Below, in pieces: positions 38,934 through 50,908 of a DNA stretch of 64,000 bases. The position numbers and the translations under genes are program-made. The DNA is taken from positions 62,001 through 126,000 of the forward strand of contig NW_002060956.1 of NCBI RefSeq assembly GCF_000150275.1. Reading direction: 5' to 3'. Below the pieces are notes generated by a model. The model was not told the DNA's origin and did no database searches. It was given only the letters and a program-made list of their open reading frames with translations. Each line of letters begins with the position of its first letter. The stretch's first letter is position 1. The stretch is from Trichoplax adhaerens (Eukaryota > Placozoa > Uniplacotomia > Trichoplacea > Trichoplacidae).

Positions 38934-39019
38934 TGACAGGTCTATCAAATGGTAATACTATCTGTTAAATGAGCACATTATCGTAAACCGTCTGCAAAGC
39001 GACGGGAGTTTGCACTAGT
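38934..39019 (+). repeat. Inverted 90-bp repeat, left arm
   Basis: Nearly perfect reverse complement of 43,464-43,559, differing by one substitution and about ten bases missing near its left end. It lies just upstream of the gene 2 CTLD exon, within the leader intron, where the gene 0 copy has no such sequence. Confidence 0.9.
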
Positions 39020-39515
39020 CATTAATAAAAAAATTATTCTTCCGACATTCAACCGCAGTTTATCGTATTGCTTGAGTTTTACAATCTTGTACTTCTGCGG
39101 CCTTATATGCACATAATACGAATAGTATAAGTACATCGTTTCATCACCAGCAATCATGAAATTACCTTATTAGAATAGTAGTATTCTACTTTTTAATGCT
39201 ATTGTACTTCAATTACTACTGTAATTAGGTGGAACTACTACATTTATGCAACTCCAGATTCGAAGATTAATTGAAACTGCTGTTATTTTTACGACATGCT
39301 CTCAACTGAAGTAAGCTAACCTCTTGAAATTATAATCATATATATCAATAACATAATCCTTTCTTAGTCTGTATGCTTGCTAATTTAAACTCATTTTTAA
39401 ATAGCATCTATGGCGATCTACCAACTCTGATAGCCCATCCAAAACGATACTACGCAATAATTATGTTCTCCTTCAAGTTTACTCAAGGCCAAGCGTTAGG
39501 TAACGAATAACATAC

Positions 39516-39555
39516 TACGAACATGATACAGTACAGACATCAGCATCAGCATCAT
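39516..39555 (-). CDS. Candidate leader exon of gene 2 (weak)
   Basis: Reads MMLMLMSVLYHVR plus one base, then a good donor GTATGT, giving the phase 1 needed by the CTLD exon 650 bases downstream. The same frame continues hydrophobic upstream (RFFLFLTLI), but a TGA separates it from an ATG at the site where the pseudogene copy (5,676-5,600) has its start. The short Met-rich leader would be a marginal signal peptide. An assembly error or a different 5' exon could also explain this. Confidence 0.4.
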
Positions 39556-41986
39556 GATCAAAGTCAAAAATAGGAAGAATCTTCATTTGGTAGGCATCTG
39601 TCATACTGTACGGTAATTACCATCACTCAAGATTATGTTGTCGCTAATAGTTTTAAAAGTATTATTAAATAACTTCACTAATAATCATTATTGCAACTTT
39701 GATTTAATTAATCAATTTAGGCAATCAATAATGATCTCATTACGCCAAAAAGTAAATTAATTATTCATTATTATATAAATCATAATTTCTAGAAATTTAA
39801 TCTATTAGTTATTTTACGATTAATCCGCTATCCGTATTATTTAAATCATCTATTGATTAATAGTTTAACAAACCGTCAGCGCTGATGGCAGTTAAGGTTA
39901 AAGAAAGGATCTAAAAAAAGATAAAAAATAATGATATTATTTCTTTCAAGGTGAAAAGCCATAACACAATTGATCAAGCTGGTTGGATATTACAAGCCTT
40001 CGAAACATTTTTTTAAAATTGCTTTCTAAATATTCAATATTACGATTAGAAGACAAAAATTGGGTAGAAGGAATTTTAAGAACAGGAATACAAAGCAGTA
40101 AATACGATCATCGGATACCGTATAGAGTAAATAAGCATCTTATTGATCGAAATTTGGCGTTCTTTCAAAGCGGAAAAAATAATCAATCAATTGTATGTCA
40201 ATATACAATCTATTAGCAGTTTAGCACAACCTAAAACTAAGAAAGAGAACGCATAAAATGCTATCTATGTGCTATGATATTTAAAATTTCATGCCGAAAT
40301 TTTCTGAACGCTCGCATTGAATAAAATTTCGTCTTGCGCTTGTTATTGATATTTTTATGTTAGCATTTTTAAATCGTTATACGATAATAGGCAACATTAA
40401 TGTACGTACGTATTAAGAAAGTAATCTATAAATCCTGAAAAATCTAAGATACATGCCGAGCATAGGTAAATTAAAATAGTATCGGTCTTAAAAGTGAACT
40501 AGTATCCATTTGGGTACGATTAAAATACATTAGAATAAAAGTAAAGAGTAGATAGCTTCTAAGTACAATCTTGTTATATCTTCAATCGATACTACTGCAC
40601 CACTATGAGTAATGCATATTACAAGGCGAGAAGATCTCTATAAACAGTTTTTTGCATTCTTTCTTAAAATGCTCTAGAATAGAATCAAAGTGTCAGCCGT
40701 TACGACCAATATTCCAGTCTCATCTGCCATAAAGGCATTCTAATTAAAAAATTTAAATGAAATTTAATATCAGAAATACGAAAAGCATTGAAATTACCAA
40801 AATAATTTTCATCAGGTCTGCTAACCAAGGTAGAAGTAAAATAGTTGCAATAGGAATAAATGATGTTGAGATATTAACGATATTCTCGTATCAAAATAAT
40901 ATAGCTGCTAGTAACCATAAATGTTTCAGTTATTAAAATTGCGCTAATAATATTTCACGTACAGTATTCATTCTCACATATCAACAATAACAGAATAGAT
41001 AATAAAAACCGAAATGAGAGACAGAATTTATTATAGAATATCCAGTATCAAGCCTATATAACAGCCGAAATAAGTAAATAGAATGGATTACACGTCCAAG
41101 CATTGACTCTAAAAATAGAACAATAATTATCACCTGTGTTACAACAATAATAGATTTACATTTTCTTTCAATTTTTAATTTGCCCGAAGATATGCGCAAT
41201 AATTTATCGTTTTTTCTAGCAACAAGCATCTGTCACAATCCTCGCTTGTGGTAAGAATTTGCAATAAACTCTAATGTAGGTACGATAACTCGGGCTACTT
41301 CTCTAGTACTTCGAGTCTCCATGTTAGCGATATATGAGAACTTGATTTCTTGGCTGTACACCATAGGCAACTAATTAATTACTTTTTCACGTTGCGACTC
41401 CTACACACTTTTTAAGCAATTACTACTTTTATTTTACAACCATGCGCACTCAAATCAACTTCTACGGCTCAATTATTACCATCTATTATGCTGTTCAATC
41501 TGCAGTAAATTAACATGCAATAGTTTGCATTTAATATCACAATTCTACCATCCAAAGTACTAACTACAAACCTAGCAAAAATTTTACATCAAACATAACA
41601 TTTGACCTTATTTGGGCTATTCTAAGGTATTCATTATTCGAATATTAACTAGTAATACTTAATTGGTAACGCATTATCGTGACAGCATCATATTCAGTCT
41701 TATTAATTAATCATGCGTATGCAATGCTGTCTTCCATATTAAGACCCTACATTTAATTATATTACTATATCATAAGCTATGATGATATAAAGTCGAAATT
41801 ACCTATCATACTGCATGTAAATTTTGCACCTATAACGGTAAGCAGCAGTAATAATTTGTGTTCTATTTTCCAAGTGTGTACTACATTAAATCAGTTTGGA
41901 TTTAATATCAACACCTCACAGTGACTGTGTGCCGTTATAAATATGTGTAAAGGCGCTCTTAAGATATAAAAATTATCCAATGACCT

Positions 41987-42621
41987 TGCGACAGTGTTAT
42001 ATACTGTATTAGAGTAGAAATATCTATGTTAAGATAATTTTGTTAGACTATCCTTATTTAGTTAACTTCTAATTTGGATATACTGTGTTTTAATATAGCA
42101 CTGACTTTTTATGACAGTGACACTTACACACGTACTGAAATTAATAGTTATAATAGGGAATGCAAATCATCTACTTACAGTTCAAATCATTGTGATTGTA
42201 ATTTACTTATGATAGATTGTAAATTATCATGGAAATATTCCGTGATAGGATATATCGTAATCTGACTATTCTGTATTAGTCATCACATGTCTATGTTCGT
42301 AAATACTGTTGTCTGCATTAAGGGAGCAGTAGCTAAAATTAATATCCAATTCAGTAAATGATCCCAATGTTAATCGTATTAGCTATGACTCATGAACTAT
42401 TGAGGAATAGTATATAAATGCAGTATATCGTGTAATAAAGTGGATTCTCAAACTTAGTGTTTAACGTAAAATACGAGGCGTTTAAGTCTTTGTGTAGTCT
42501 GCTAGTAGAGCAAAAGTGTTTCTGATAGTGCAGATATCGTTCCTTGATGCGTGGTTCAAGGAATTGTCTTATTTTTCGTATTGCACATTACGTTATCTTA
42601 TTGCAAAGCTGTTTTGTGACA
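41987..42621 (+). mobile_element. Solo LTR, diverged family A
   Basis: Flanked by exact GACCT duplications (41,982-41,986 and 42,622-42,626). Starts TGCGACAGTG, ends GCTGTTTTGTGACA, like the family A end. The paralogous site near 8,446 (block II, left copy) lacks the insertion and reads straight through, which confirms the boundaries. Confidence 0.9.
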
Positions 42622-42947
42622 GACCTCTAGATTCTTCATTTATATACGGCTACTATTTTCTACTGATAGCAAAATTTGCTCAAATTCCTAATCATATTCA
42701 AAGAGGGCTAATCATGTACTAAACTTCAACCTGTCATACTTTAAGAAGTATAAAATCAAGTTTGTATATGTAAAATTAAAATAGAATTTGTGCCCCTATA
42801 TCATTATCTCATAACTGAACAACAGTAGTTCGTCAGATAACTTAAAAATCAAGTTTTATTTGATTATAATAAACAGTACTTTGCAATATTAATCAAGGCA
42901 TCATTATTAAAAATATTAGTTGAAATGTATGAAACAAATATTGCAAC

Positions 42948-43436
42948 TATGATGGAGGGTTCGATATCTCAGAGGATTGAGATTTAGTCGCCATTTATGA
43001 TTAATACAACAAAGGGTTTATAAAAGTTATGCTTTATTGTAGGTTAGTAATGTGAAGTACAGTGAGGTAGTTACGGTAGATCAGCGTGCAAGCTGTCGTG
43101 AGTAACGAGTAGAAGTATTAGACTGTGAGAGACTAACTAGAAGACTAACTGAGAGGCTAATGAACTCTGTGGTAGAAATCGCCGGTATTTATAGTTTTAA
43201 AGATAGAGCACATGCAGAGAATAGGATTGTGGAATTAGATGCAACATATACCATAACAGGTTACAAAATAGCAGATGATTGTAGAAAACAGCGAGTACCG
43301 TAATAACTAAATACAGTAGTCTATATATGAATGTAGAGTAAGCGGACTGTAGATCTGTCTAAATATAAGAGCAATACAACAAAATGTCTATATTTAAGAG
43401 TAGAATATAGTTACAGTATATTCTAAATACACTACA
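42948..43436. mobile_element. Solo LTR-like insertion
   Basis: Flanked by GCAAC at 42,943-42,947 and 43,437-43,441. The segment is absent from the left copy of block II, which resumes matching at 43,630. It begins TATGATGGAGG rather than TG and ends CACTACA. A TTTATAAAAG box lies near 43,017. Confidence 0.7.
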
Positions 43437-43463
43437 GCAACCATGATGTTTGATTGGATAGTT

Positions 43464-43559
43464 ACTAGTGCAAACTCCCGTCGCTTTGCTGACGGTTTAC
43501 GATAATGTGCTCATTTAACAGATAGTATTACCATTTGTCGTACTCAGTAGACCTGTCAG
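43464..43559 (-). repeat. Inverted 90-bp repeat, right arm
   Basis: Reverse complement of 38,934-39,019. It lies just right of the LTR-like insertion at 42,948-43,436, in DNA also missing from the left block II copy. Confidence 0.9.
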
Positions 43560-46500
43560 AGGTTCAGTAACTTTATAAAGTGTACTGTGTACTATTTATG
43601 AAAAATTTCTATACGGATATTTTTTAGAGGAATTAGTATGATATTACCTATGATATTATGCATAATGGCTACGACACAGGCGTAGACCGCAGAATTAATA
43701 GGCAAGTTGAATTTGAACCGCCGAAATAATGCTATTGTTCACTTATTTTGCCTCTGAAAATAGGCACATCAATAATACTGATATACATATACGAACGAGT
43801 TAATGGAGATCAGTAAAAGTTATTTCTTGCAACGTTTTAGAATATACTAACCTATCCGGTATCAACGAATTCTTATTATAAGCTCTTCGTTACGATATTG
43901 CTCATTAGCTTAATTAAATGCTATAAATGCTATCAGCGACGGAACCATAAATAGTTAGGAATAAATTTGAACTGATTTTCTATTAACATCTGACCTCGAA
44001 TCATAAACGAACTTGTTAACTAATATTGGATGTATGATCGCATTGTACGGATCTCTGATGAATTATTAATCTACGTCGACTAATGTTAGCTAATTTGATA
44101 ATATCTTTATGATCTAAACTTCGATATACGTTGCTTAGGCTCCTTTTTCCTGTCATTATCGGAGATAATGATATTGAAACTTTTTTATATTTCCATTGCT
44201 GGATTTATTCCTTATTTTTATTTGTATACGAACATCCATTATTATTAACGAAGAACAGACTTCAAATGGTATATGTATTAATAAGATGTACGTAAGATTC
44301 ATATATATAAATTCAAATTATGCACGTCATTCAATGGGACTATCTTTGTATTTCAAATTAATAATTATTCTACTTTAAGTGCGAATAGTCATAATGAAGA
44401 TATCTACTGTTAACATTTAGAGAAAATGTAATCGAATATTTGCCGTATCTTCAAACTTGGTAATAATTTATTATTATGTTAGCTATATCTACAGCCAGAA
44501 ATAAAGCTATTATAATAGATAAGAATACCAATGTTACCGCAACGACTAATGCTATGTATTATTTTACGGAAATAGATAGAAATCACCTCGATGAATTCTC
44601 TTATTTTTACTTTCGTCCTGCAAGTAGACAAGTACAATATGTACAGAATAGATTATTTATTCTGATATTTATATGAAAAGTTTAAAACGAGAATAAATTT
44701 AATAAATATTGTCTCTGACTAAGTGACGGAAGCATCTTATTTAATTTTTATATTGAGCTTTATTAATAAGTGCCCCTTATAAGAGACAGCAAGGCCTTTC
44801 TTTGATTTTATGGGCGCAGTTAGGCTCCATTAATTTCTAACATTTCTGCTAAATGATTAAAAAACTAGATCGGATTGATCTGGAATGATTCTTATTATGT
44901 ATCTACGTTATTATTTTGCTCAATAGTAACTACGATATTGAGAGTTACACAGCGATCACATATTAATACTAAATAATATATACTACATCCAATTTTATCT
45001 TACCATTATAATCACTTTTTTTTTATACCGTGCATATTAATTCTATTATGGACTTAAATATATGATTAATGAAATTTTAAAGAAAAAAATGATGCTATTC
45101 GTGCATTAGCATTGTTTCATAGTACATCTGATCACAATATATAATTAATTATGATGTCTAGACACTAATTAGTCTCCTCCTGTAATATATATTGATCGTT
45201 ACTGTTCACTTTATATCTGAAATTTAACGTTCGTTAGTTAGCCGTAACTGATTATGCGAAACCATAATTTGAAACCACGTTTTGTTGACTGCAACTTTCA
45301 ATATTAAAGATAACAGAAGGAAAAAATTGTAGCAAGCAAATAAACTCGCATAATTAGGCTATTTTAGAGCAATAGATTTCAGTAGCTCTAACATATCATA
45401 CAGTACAGTATACTAGTCTGTAACCCATCTCAAATTTACTGATTTTGATTTTATCTAAGAATTTATAAGGTAAAATATGCTTAAATGTTAGGATATTTGT
45501 GAAATTAGTTCGTAATTTATATATTACTCAAGAAATAATTAATATCAAAGTGGTTGTACTGCCAATTAAGTAACAATCCGATAATATTTCCAGTTTCATA
45601 TAAGTATCATAGTCAAAGTGCAGATATTTTTTAGCTGCTGCAGCCCCCTGCCTTAAGAGCATAATCGGTATCTTGAGTTAATCCATATATATGGTCATGG
45701 ACTAGTAGAAATTACTACTTGTGTAGTTATTTCTAGTAATCCATAGTATGATAGTAGTATTAATTTCACTCTAGTAGTCGAAGTATATAACGTGTAATAT
45801 TAACTGTTTGAATATCCTACTGTCGCAAATTGATTATTCCTAGCGAAATTCTTACAGTATCTTATTTTGGAAAATAACATAACTTGCTCTTTGCTGATAT
45901 GACTATTATCTGCTATCTCATACTTTTGCAGGTAAACTGTATACTTTAATAATATGATCTAAATTCCTAATATCCATGTATGATTGTCAGGCACGGTACT
46001 GTATGATCATATCATGATTTCTACTGCATATTTCGTCTTTAGCTGTTGCTGCTACCCATCGTACTTTGCTGTATATGTTTACGTTTATTAAATGAGCATT
46101 TAAGGTAGTAGATTACTTATAGACTTTTAATTTACGTTCCCTTATCGTAAAAGTTAGTTTATTACCTTATTAAATATGTTCAATTATCGCATAATAATTA
46201 AGTTTATCGTAATGCAAAGCTCAGTCACGAAATCGGATATGTCAATTTGTAGACGTACAAGTAGATTTTTGTAATGGGCAATTAGAATAACAGTTTCAAA
46301 GTAGTAATATAGCTTAATTTTATTTAATCTAGTCAACGAATCAATCCATCCTGCTTTCTGAACTCTTAATGCTGTATTGTTAATAACTAAGCCACAAATC
46401 AGTCCCAACCACTTCGAAATATCGTATATACTGTTCTCTAAAATTTATTTTCCGATATCAATGTGATATCTAGCGAAACAGATAAACTTATTAATCAATT

Positions 46501-47809
46501 AAAGACCCACAAAATGGGGAATTATCTTTATTAAGCAATTGAGGATACTTCTATTGCAAACGATCAATCGTTCAGATTTTGATAGCTATAATCACGATAA
46601 TATAGCAATTTATTGTACCAATACTGATTTAAAAATCGTTTCCATGACCATAGTTATCAGTTCAACAGTAATTAATACGCGTTGAGATAACGTTTTTTCT
46701 ATTTAAGTACTCGTTATTTATGTATATCTGGTATATTTGTAACATGATAAAATAATATACATTTAGATTGTATTGGAAACAATAGTAAAAGTATCTATAT
46801 AATTTGAATTCAGCTATAATTTCATATCAGAAATATTGATAATTTCCTATTATAATATTTACAGAATTGCATTTCAATAAAGATAATCGGAGCAGTCTAT
46901 ATCTACTTCATACATATATATGTATGCAGTAATAACGTGAGTACCGTAGTTACTAAATTTTACTGTCAGGGAATATTTTAATGAATTCATTTTTACCTTC
47001 TTCTTTAATCCAGGTCAACTAAGCTAAATCATTCAAAACTGAGATCCTTGTCGATGATTAAGTTATAACTGAATAGTCTTATATTACTAATAAGAGAGTA
47101 TCTCCAGAAAAACTACTCTATTTTCTAGCCCTATTTAAACTTATTGAAATACAGTTGATCTATACTGAATTGCATCAAATTATTAAAGTGATAAAATATC
47201 GCAAGATTTTGCTATATGTAAGCCATAATCTACTAGTCTCTAACATCGTTGCACATATGAAGAAACTAAATATGTAGAATAAATAAGCAATAAAGAATGA
47301 TGATTAGTATTCTACGAGCTATATAAGCGAGGACTTCTGAGAGAAGTCTTTGATATAAGTCTGTGATAAAATATATCAACGCTTAAGTATTCTCAACAAT
47401 TAGCAATCGTCAATCTTGTTAATATCAGTAACTGACGCCTTAGAATTCTGTGATGAGTTTTCGACTCCAATGCTCCATCTGTCATAATTCAATTATTATC
47501 GATATTAGTTTTAACTTATTTAAAGTATGTGTAATATGAGTATTTTTAATGTTGATTATAATCTAAAATCAGATTGATCATCATATCTGCTAGTTCTATA
47601 CACATGAATTTAGTTAATTGCTAACCTACTAAATGAAAGGGTAAGCTTATATTGATCTAGATAGATAAATACGAAAATAATCATGAAAAGAAAAATTATA
47701 GTTAATTTCCCAATGTTTCGTTAACAAAGCCAATAAACACATGTTTCGCTGGCATATGGAGCTTTGATGTAAGGTCGAAGGTAAAACTGTAATACTGTAC
47801 ATGAATTCG
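43560..47809. other. Intergenic DNA downstream of gene 3
   Basis: Block II matches end near 44,245. Beyond that nothing aligns within the window. A possible hydrophobic minus-strand segment at 44,446-44,555 is treated under findings. Confidence 0.55.
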
Positions 47810-50800
47810 CTATAGCAGTATACCTGGAGATAGAGTTTCACATACGATTGGACTGCTGACCAACTTATTCGAAGTAATTGATCCTCGTGTGCCATCTCTT
47901 TGACTTTCACAAGGAGCGTTTTTCGTTACTGAAGCAGGGGTAACTGGTATCTTAATGAAATGACTAATGTCTCTAGTCTAGATGAGAAAATAAAGTTACA
48001 AGTTTTCAATAAATAGATCAACTTTAACCATAAATAACCCAGCTAAATAAAAGTGAACATTTAAGTTAAAGCTACACTAAAGCTACTATAAAATGCAATA
48101 GAATGAATGGCACTAATATTTTAATAGAATAAAAAATTGTTTTCTATTTTATACCTTCAAATCTTTACTAGTATCCCCAGGATAGTGAGCAGGAAATATC
48201 GAAGTAGAAAATTTAAATTTTCGTCGAAGACATTCTTTTACCTAAAAACGTCGTAATAAAGTATTTACTATACGAGCGCATTAATAAAAGCTGCTATCTG
48301 TTTTTACAGCTTCTTATTAGCGCTGGATCCTTTCATTTTTTTGATGTTCAGAAATGTAAATTAAAAAAATATGAAAAATTCAATAGCTGGTTTATTCGAT
48401 CCAGCCTATGAAAAACTTACGTCACGATCGGTAAAGCAATGAAAGTAAAAGATTAAGAATCCCTATAATAGGCATACAATTTCATAATATTAGACAGCAC
48501 TGGTTTTAACAGTACGGTAGTTACATGATATATCCTAATTATGGCTAATTCGTGAAACTGTCGGCTAAAACTTACTTGTGGACTATTGATGATCGTAAAT
48601 AGATAGCCGAAAACAAGTTGATTAGTTGAGAAATATAAGATACCAAATATCCAGGATATCCCAAATAGGAAGATCAAAGAGGTTACGGCTTTTATTCCGA
48701 CTCTGTTTTATGAAAGAACTAATTAATATTCCTAATATTTCATTTTATTAGTTGATGGAATTCGCTTATATATTAACACACATAATTATAATTATATATA
48801 GCTGAAGTTCTAAATTTGAATAGTTGGGATCATATACTGCTGTAGTTTCTATCATTACTATTCTAATTCTTAAAAGTACTCATAGTACTTAAATAAAACC
48901 TAATGCAGAAGTTCGCTACTTCTTTGCTTCAATAAGTAATTTAGATTAGAGTTAATTGGTAAATCCATCCTTTTTTAATTAGTGATTTCATATCATCACT
49001 GCTGAAAAACTTGTAAATTAAATTACTATATTTTAAAGTTATCTATTAAGGTATGTAAGTTAATTTCTATATTCTACCGAATTACCACACTATAACTTTT
49101 CAGTCTCTATTCGATCATTATTCTAATGGAGTAGACTATTTATATTCATTTTTAGCTAATAATGGATTACTTAAGCTTTTGAAGTTCGGTCTTTTGAATC
49201 ATGGCTGTAATAGAGTAAAGGGATTTCATCGCAGTAACAGCAATAGCACAGTTACACTAAACATAAATTAGTATCAAAGAATATTGAAAATTAAATGGCA
49301 ATAATCTATGTTCATATACTATATTAAAACACTGATGAAAACAAGCAATTACTCTTTGAAACTATCAGTAATATAGACTGAAAATTAGATTTATAATTAT
49401 AAAGCAGCATTCATAAGCTACTAATCAGCAGGGCAATAAATCTTATGATGTGATACGTTACGCTAAATCAAGCTTTATGTTGTCGATTTAAGGAGATACA
49501 AACGCAAGGATTAATTATTTAATATTTTATAATCAAGCTTAAAATAAATCTTTGTACCGTAATTATTAACATGACAGGTCCAACGAAAAACCACATTTGA
49601 CCGCTTGCATTCTTTATCCAACAACTATGAATTCATTTTCAAAATTTTCAATCATGTTAATAACGTTTTATCTTCGTAAGTAACATAAACTAGAAGTATG
49701 TCGCCGCTTACTAATCTGAATTCTGATATGCATTTACATCCGTGCCAACTGATATCGCAACAATAACTGCTGGAGGAGCTATAAAAATGCGATTAAAGGA
49801 AATGGTTCATTATAATTATAGTTATAATCTTATAAGTAAACCACAGCAAAGGTAAGATGCATGTGAGTAATTGAAACATAAGCGAACCAATTCACTGTGA
49901 GTGATATTAACAAATATTGAACAAGTTGTCTTTAATACAGAATCAAGCATCAGTTACCATATTCTATCTGAAAATATCAGCTGGTATAAAGACATTCTGA
50001 CACTATTTCTCACAGCATCATAATTAATATGTAGGATAAAGACTTACACCATCCTAGTATAAAATAGTATCGCCTAAGTCTTAAATCTAGTTTTCGTCTC
50101 ATCGACGTGATTTTCTGTAGTAATAATATCGCTTCCATCATCATCCACATTAAGCTAGCTAAATAGAAAAAATGTAGACCGATGGCGATAGCAATACACA
50201 AAGCCTATTAGCCCATAATATGATAAATAAAACGTTAGCCATCTTGAAAATACTAGTGACTGCACTTTATATATAGAGAGAGAGAATAGTTAACAGTATA
50301 AAACTAAATATCATCGACTACAAAATATTTATCCTAATTTAGTAAGTAGCAATTTACCGGTATCTCAGTCGCATTGATACCAACTAAAAATCCACAAATA
50401 GATGTCGCCATAGCGATAGCCAAATTGAGATGGATAAAATTCTTGATGGAATATAATTTTCTGCGTTGAAAAATTCGTCAGAGATTGAATACATGATTGA
50501 AACTGCATTAATACTTAATCATCAACTTTAGTTAACATCATCGTTGGCAATCTGTATCACTTAATAAAAATTCGACTATCACATTGTAAGTTATCTATGG
50601 TATTGTTTCCACTAAAAAGAAATTGAAACTGCTGTACTTACATCACTATTTTATATAATTTAGCATTGACCTCGGTATCATAGGAATTAACAGACATTGA
50701 AGTACAGCAATATACAATAAGGATAGGTTGATTTTATGTACGTGACTATACGCGTATAATCTATTTCATAATTGATTCAATTTCAAGTAAAAACGACGTA

Positions 50801-50908
50801 CCTATTTCCAGTAAATATAATAATCATAATGATCAGAGATGACAAGGAAATAGTATAACCAACGTAGGTAAAACTGCGAAGAATACCATCATGAGTTGGA
50901 CTTAGCGC
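47810..50908 (-). other. Gene 3 seven-helix domain and cytoplasmic tail, ten exons
   Basis: Exons: 50,908-50,802 (TM1); 50,460-50,358 (TM2, NFIHLNLAIAMATSICGF); 50,204-50,048 (TM3, LHFFYLASLMWMMMEAIL); 49,778-49,712 (TM4); 49,624-49,558 (ECL2 YCWIKN and TM5 MWFFVGPVMLII); 49,256-49,171; 48,702-48,576 (TM6, FLFGISWIFGILYFST); 48,462-48,421 (TM7, GFLIFYFHCFTDRD); 48,241-48,155; 47,977-47,810 (tail ending ETLSPGILL). The last exon needs the acceptor at 47,979-47,978; a nearer AG would put a stop in frame. Helix exons have the same lengths as in genes 1 and 2. Confidence 0.92.

Larger units (their letters stand above)
38240..44245. repeat. Duplicated block II, right copy (gene 2 5' end plus upstream DNA)
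   Basis: Counterpart of 4,496-9,505. It is longer because it holds two extra solo LTRs (41,987-42,621 and 42,948-43,436) and both arms of an inverted 90-bp repeat. A more diverged third relative lies upstream of gene 1 at about 20,870-23,420. Confidence 0.75.

Noticed and set aside
39983-40216. 77-codon plus-strand open frame upstream of gene 2
   Set aside because: The block II counterpart (about 6,090-6,330) does not keep the frame, so it is not under coding constraint.
46184-46408. 74-codon minus-strand frame
   Set aside because: No motif, no paralog and no supporting splice partner.
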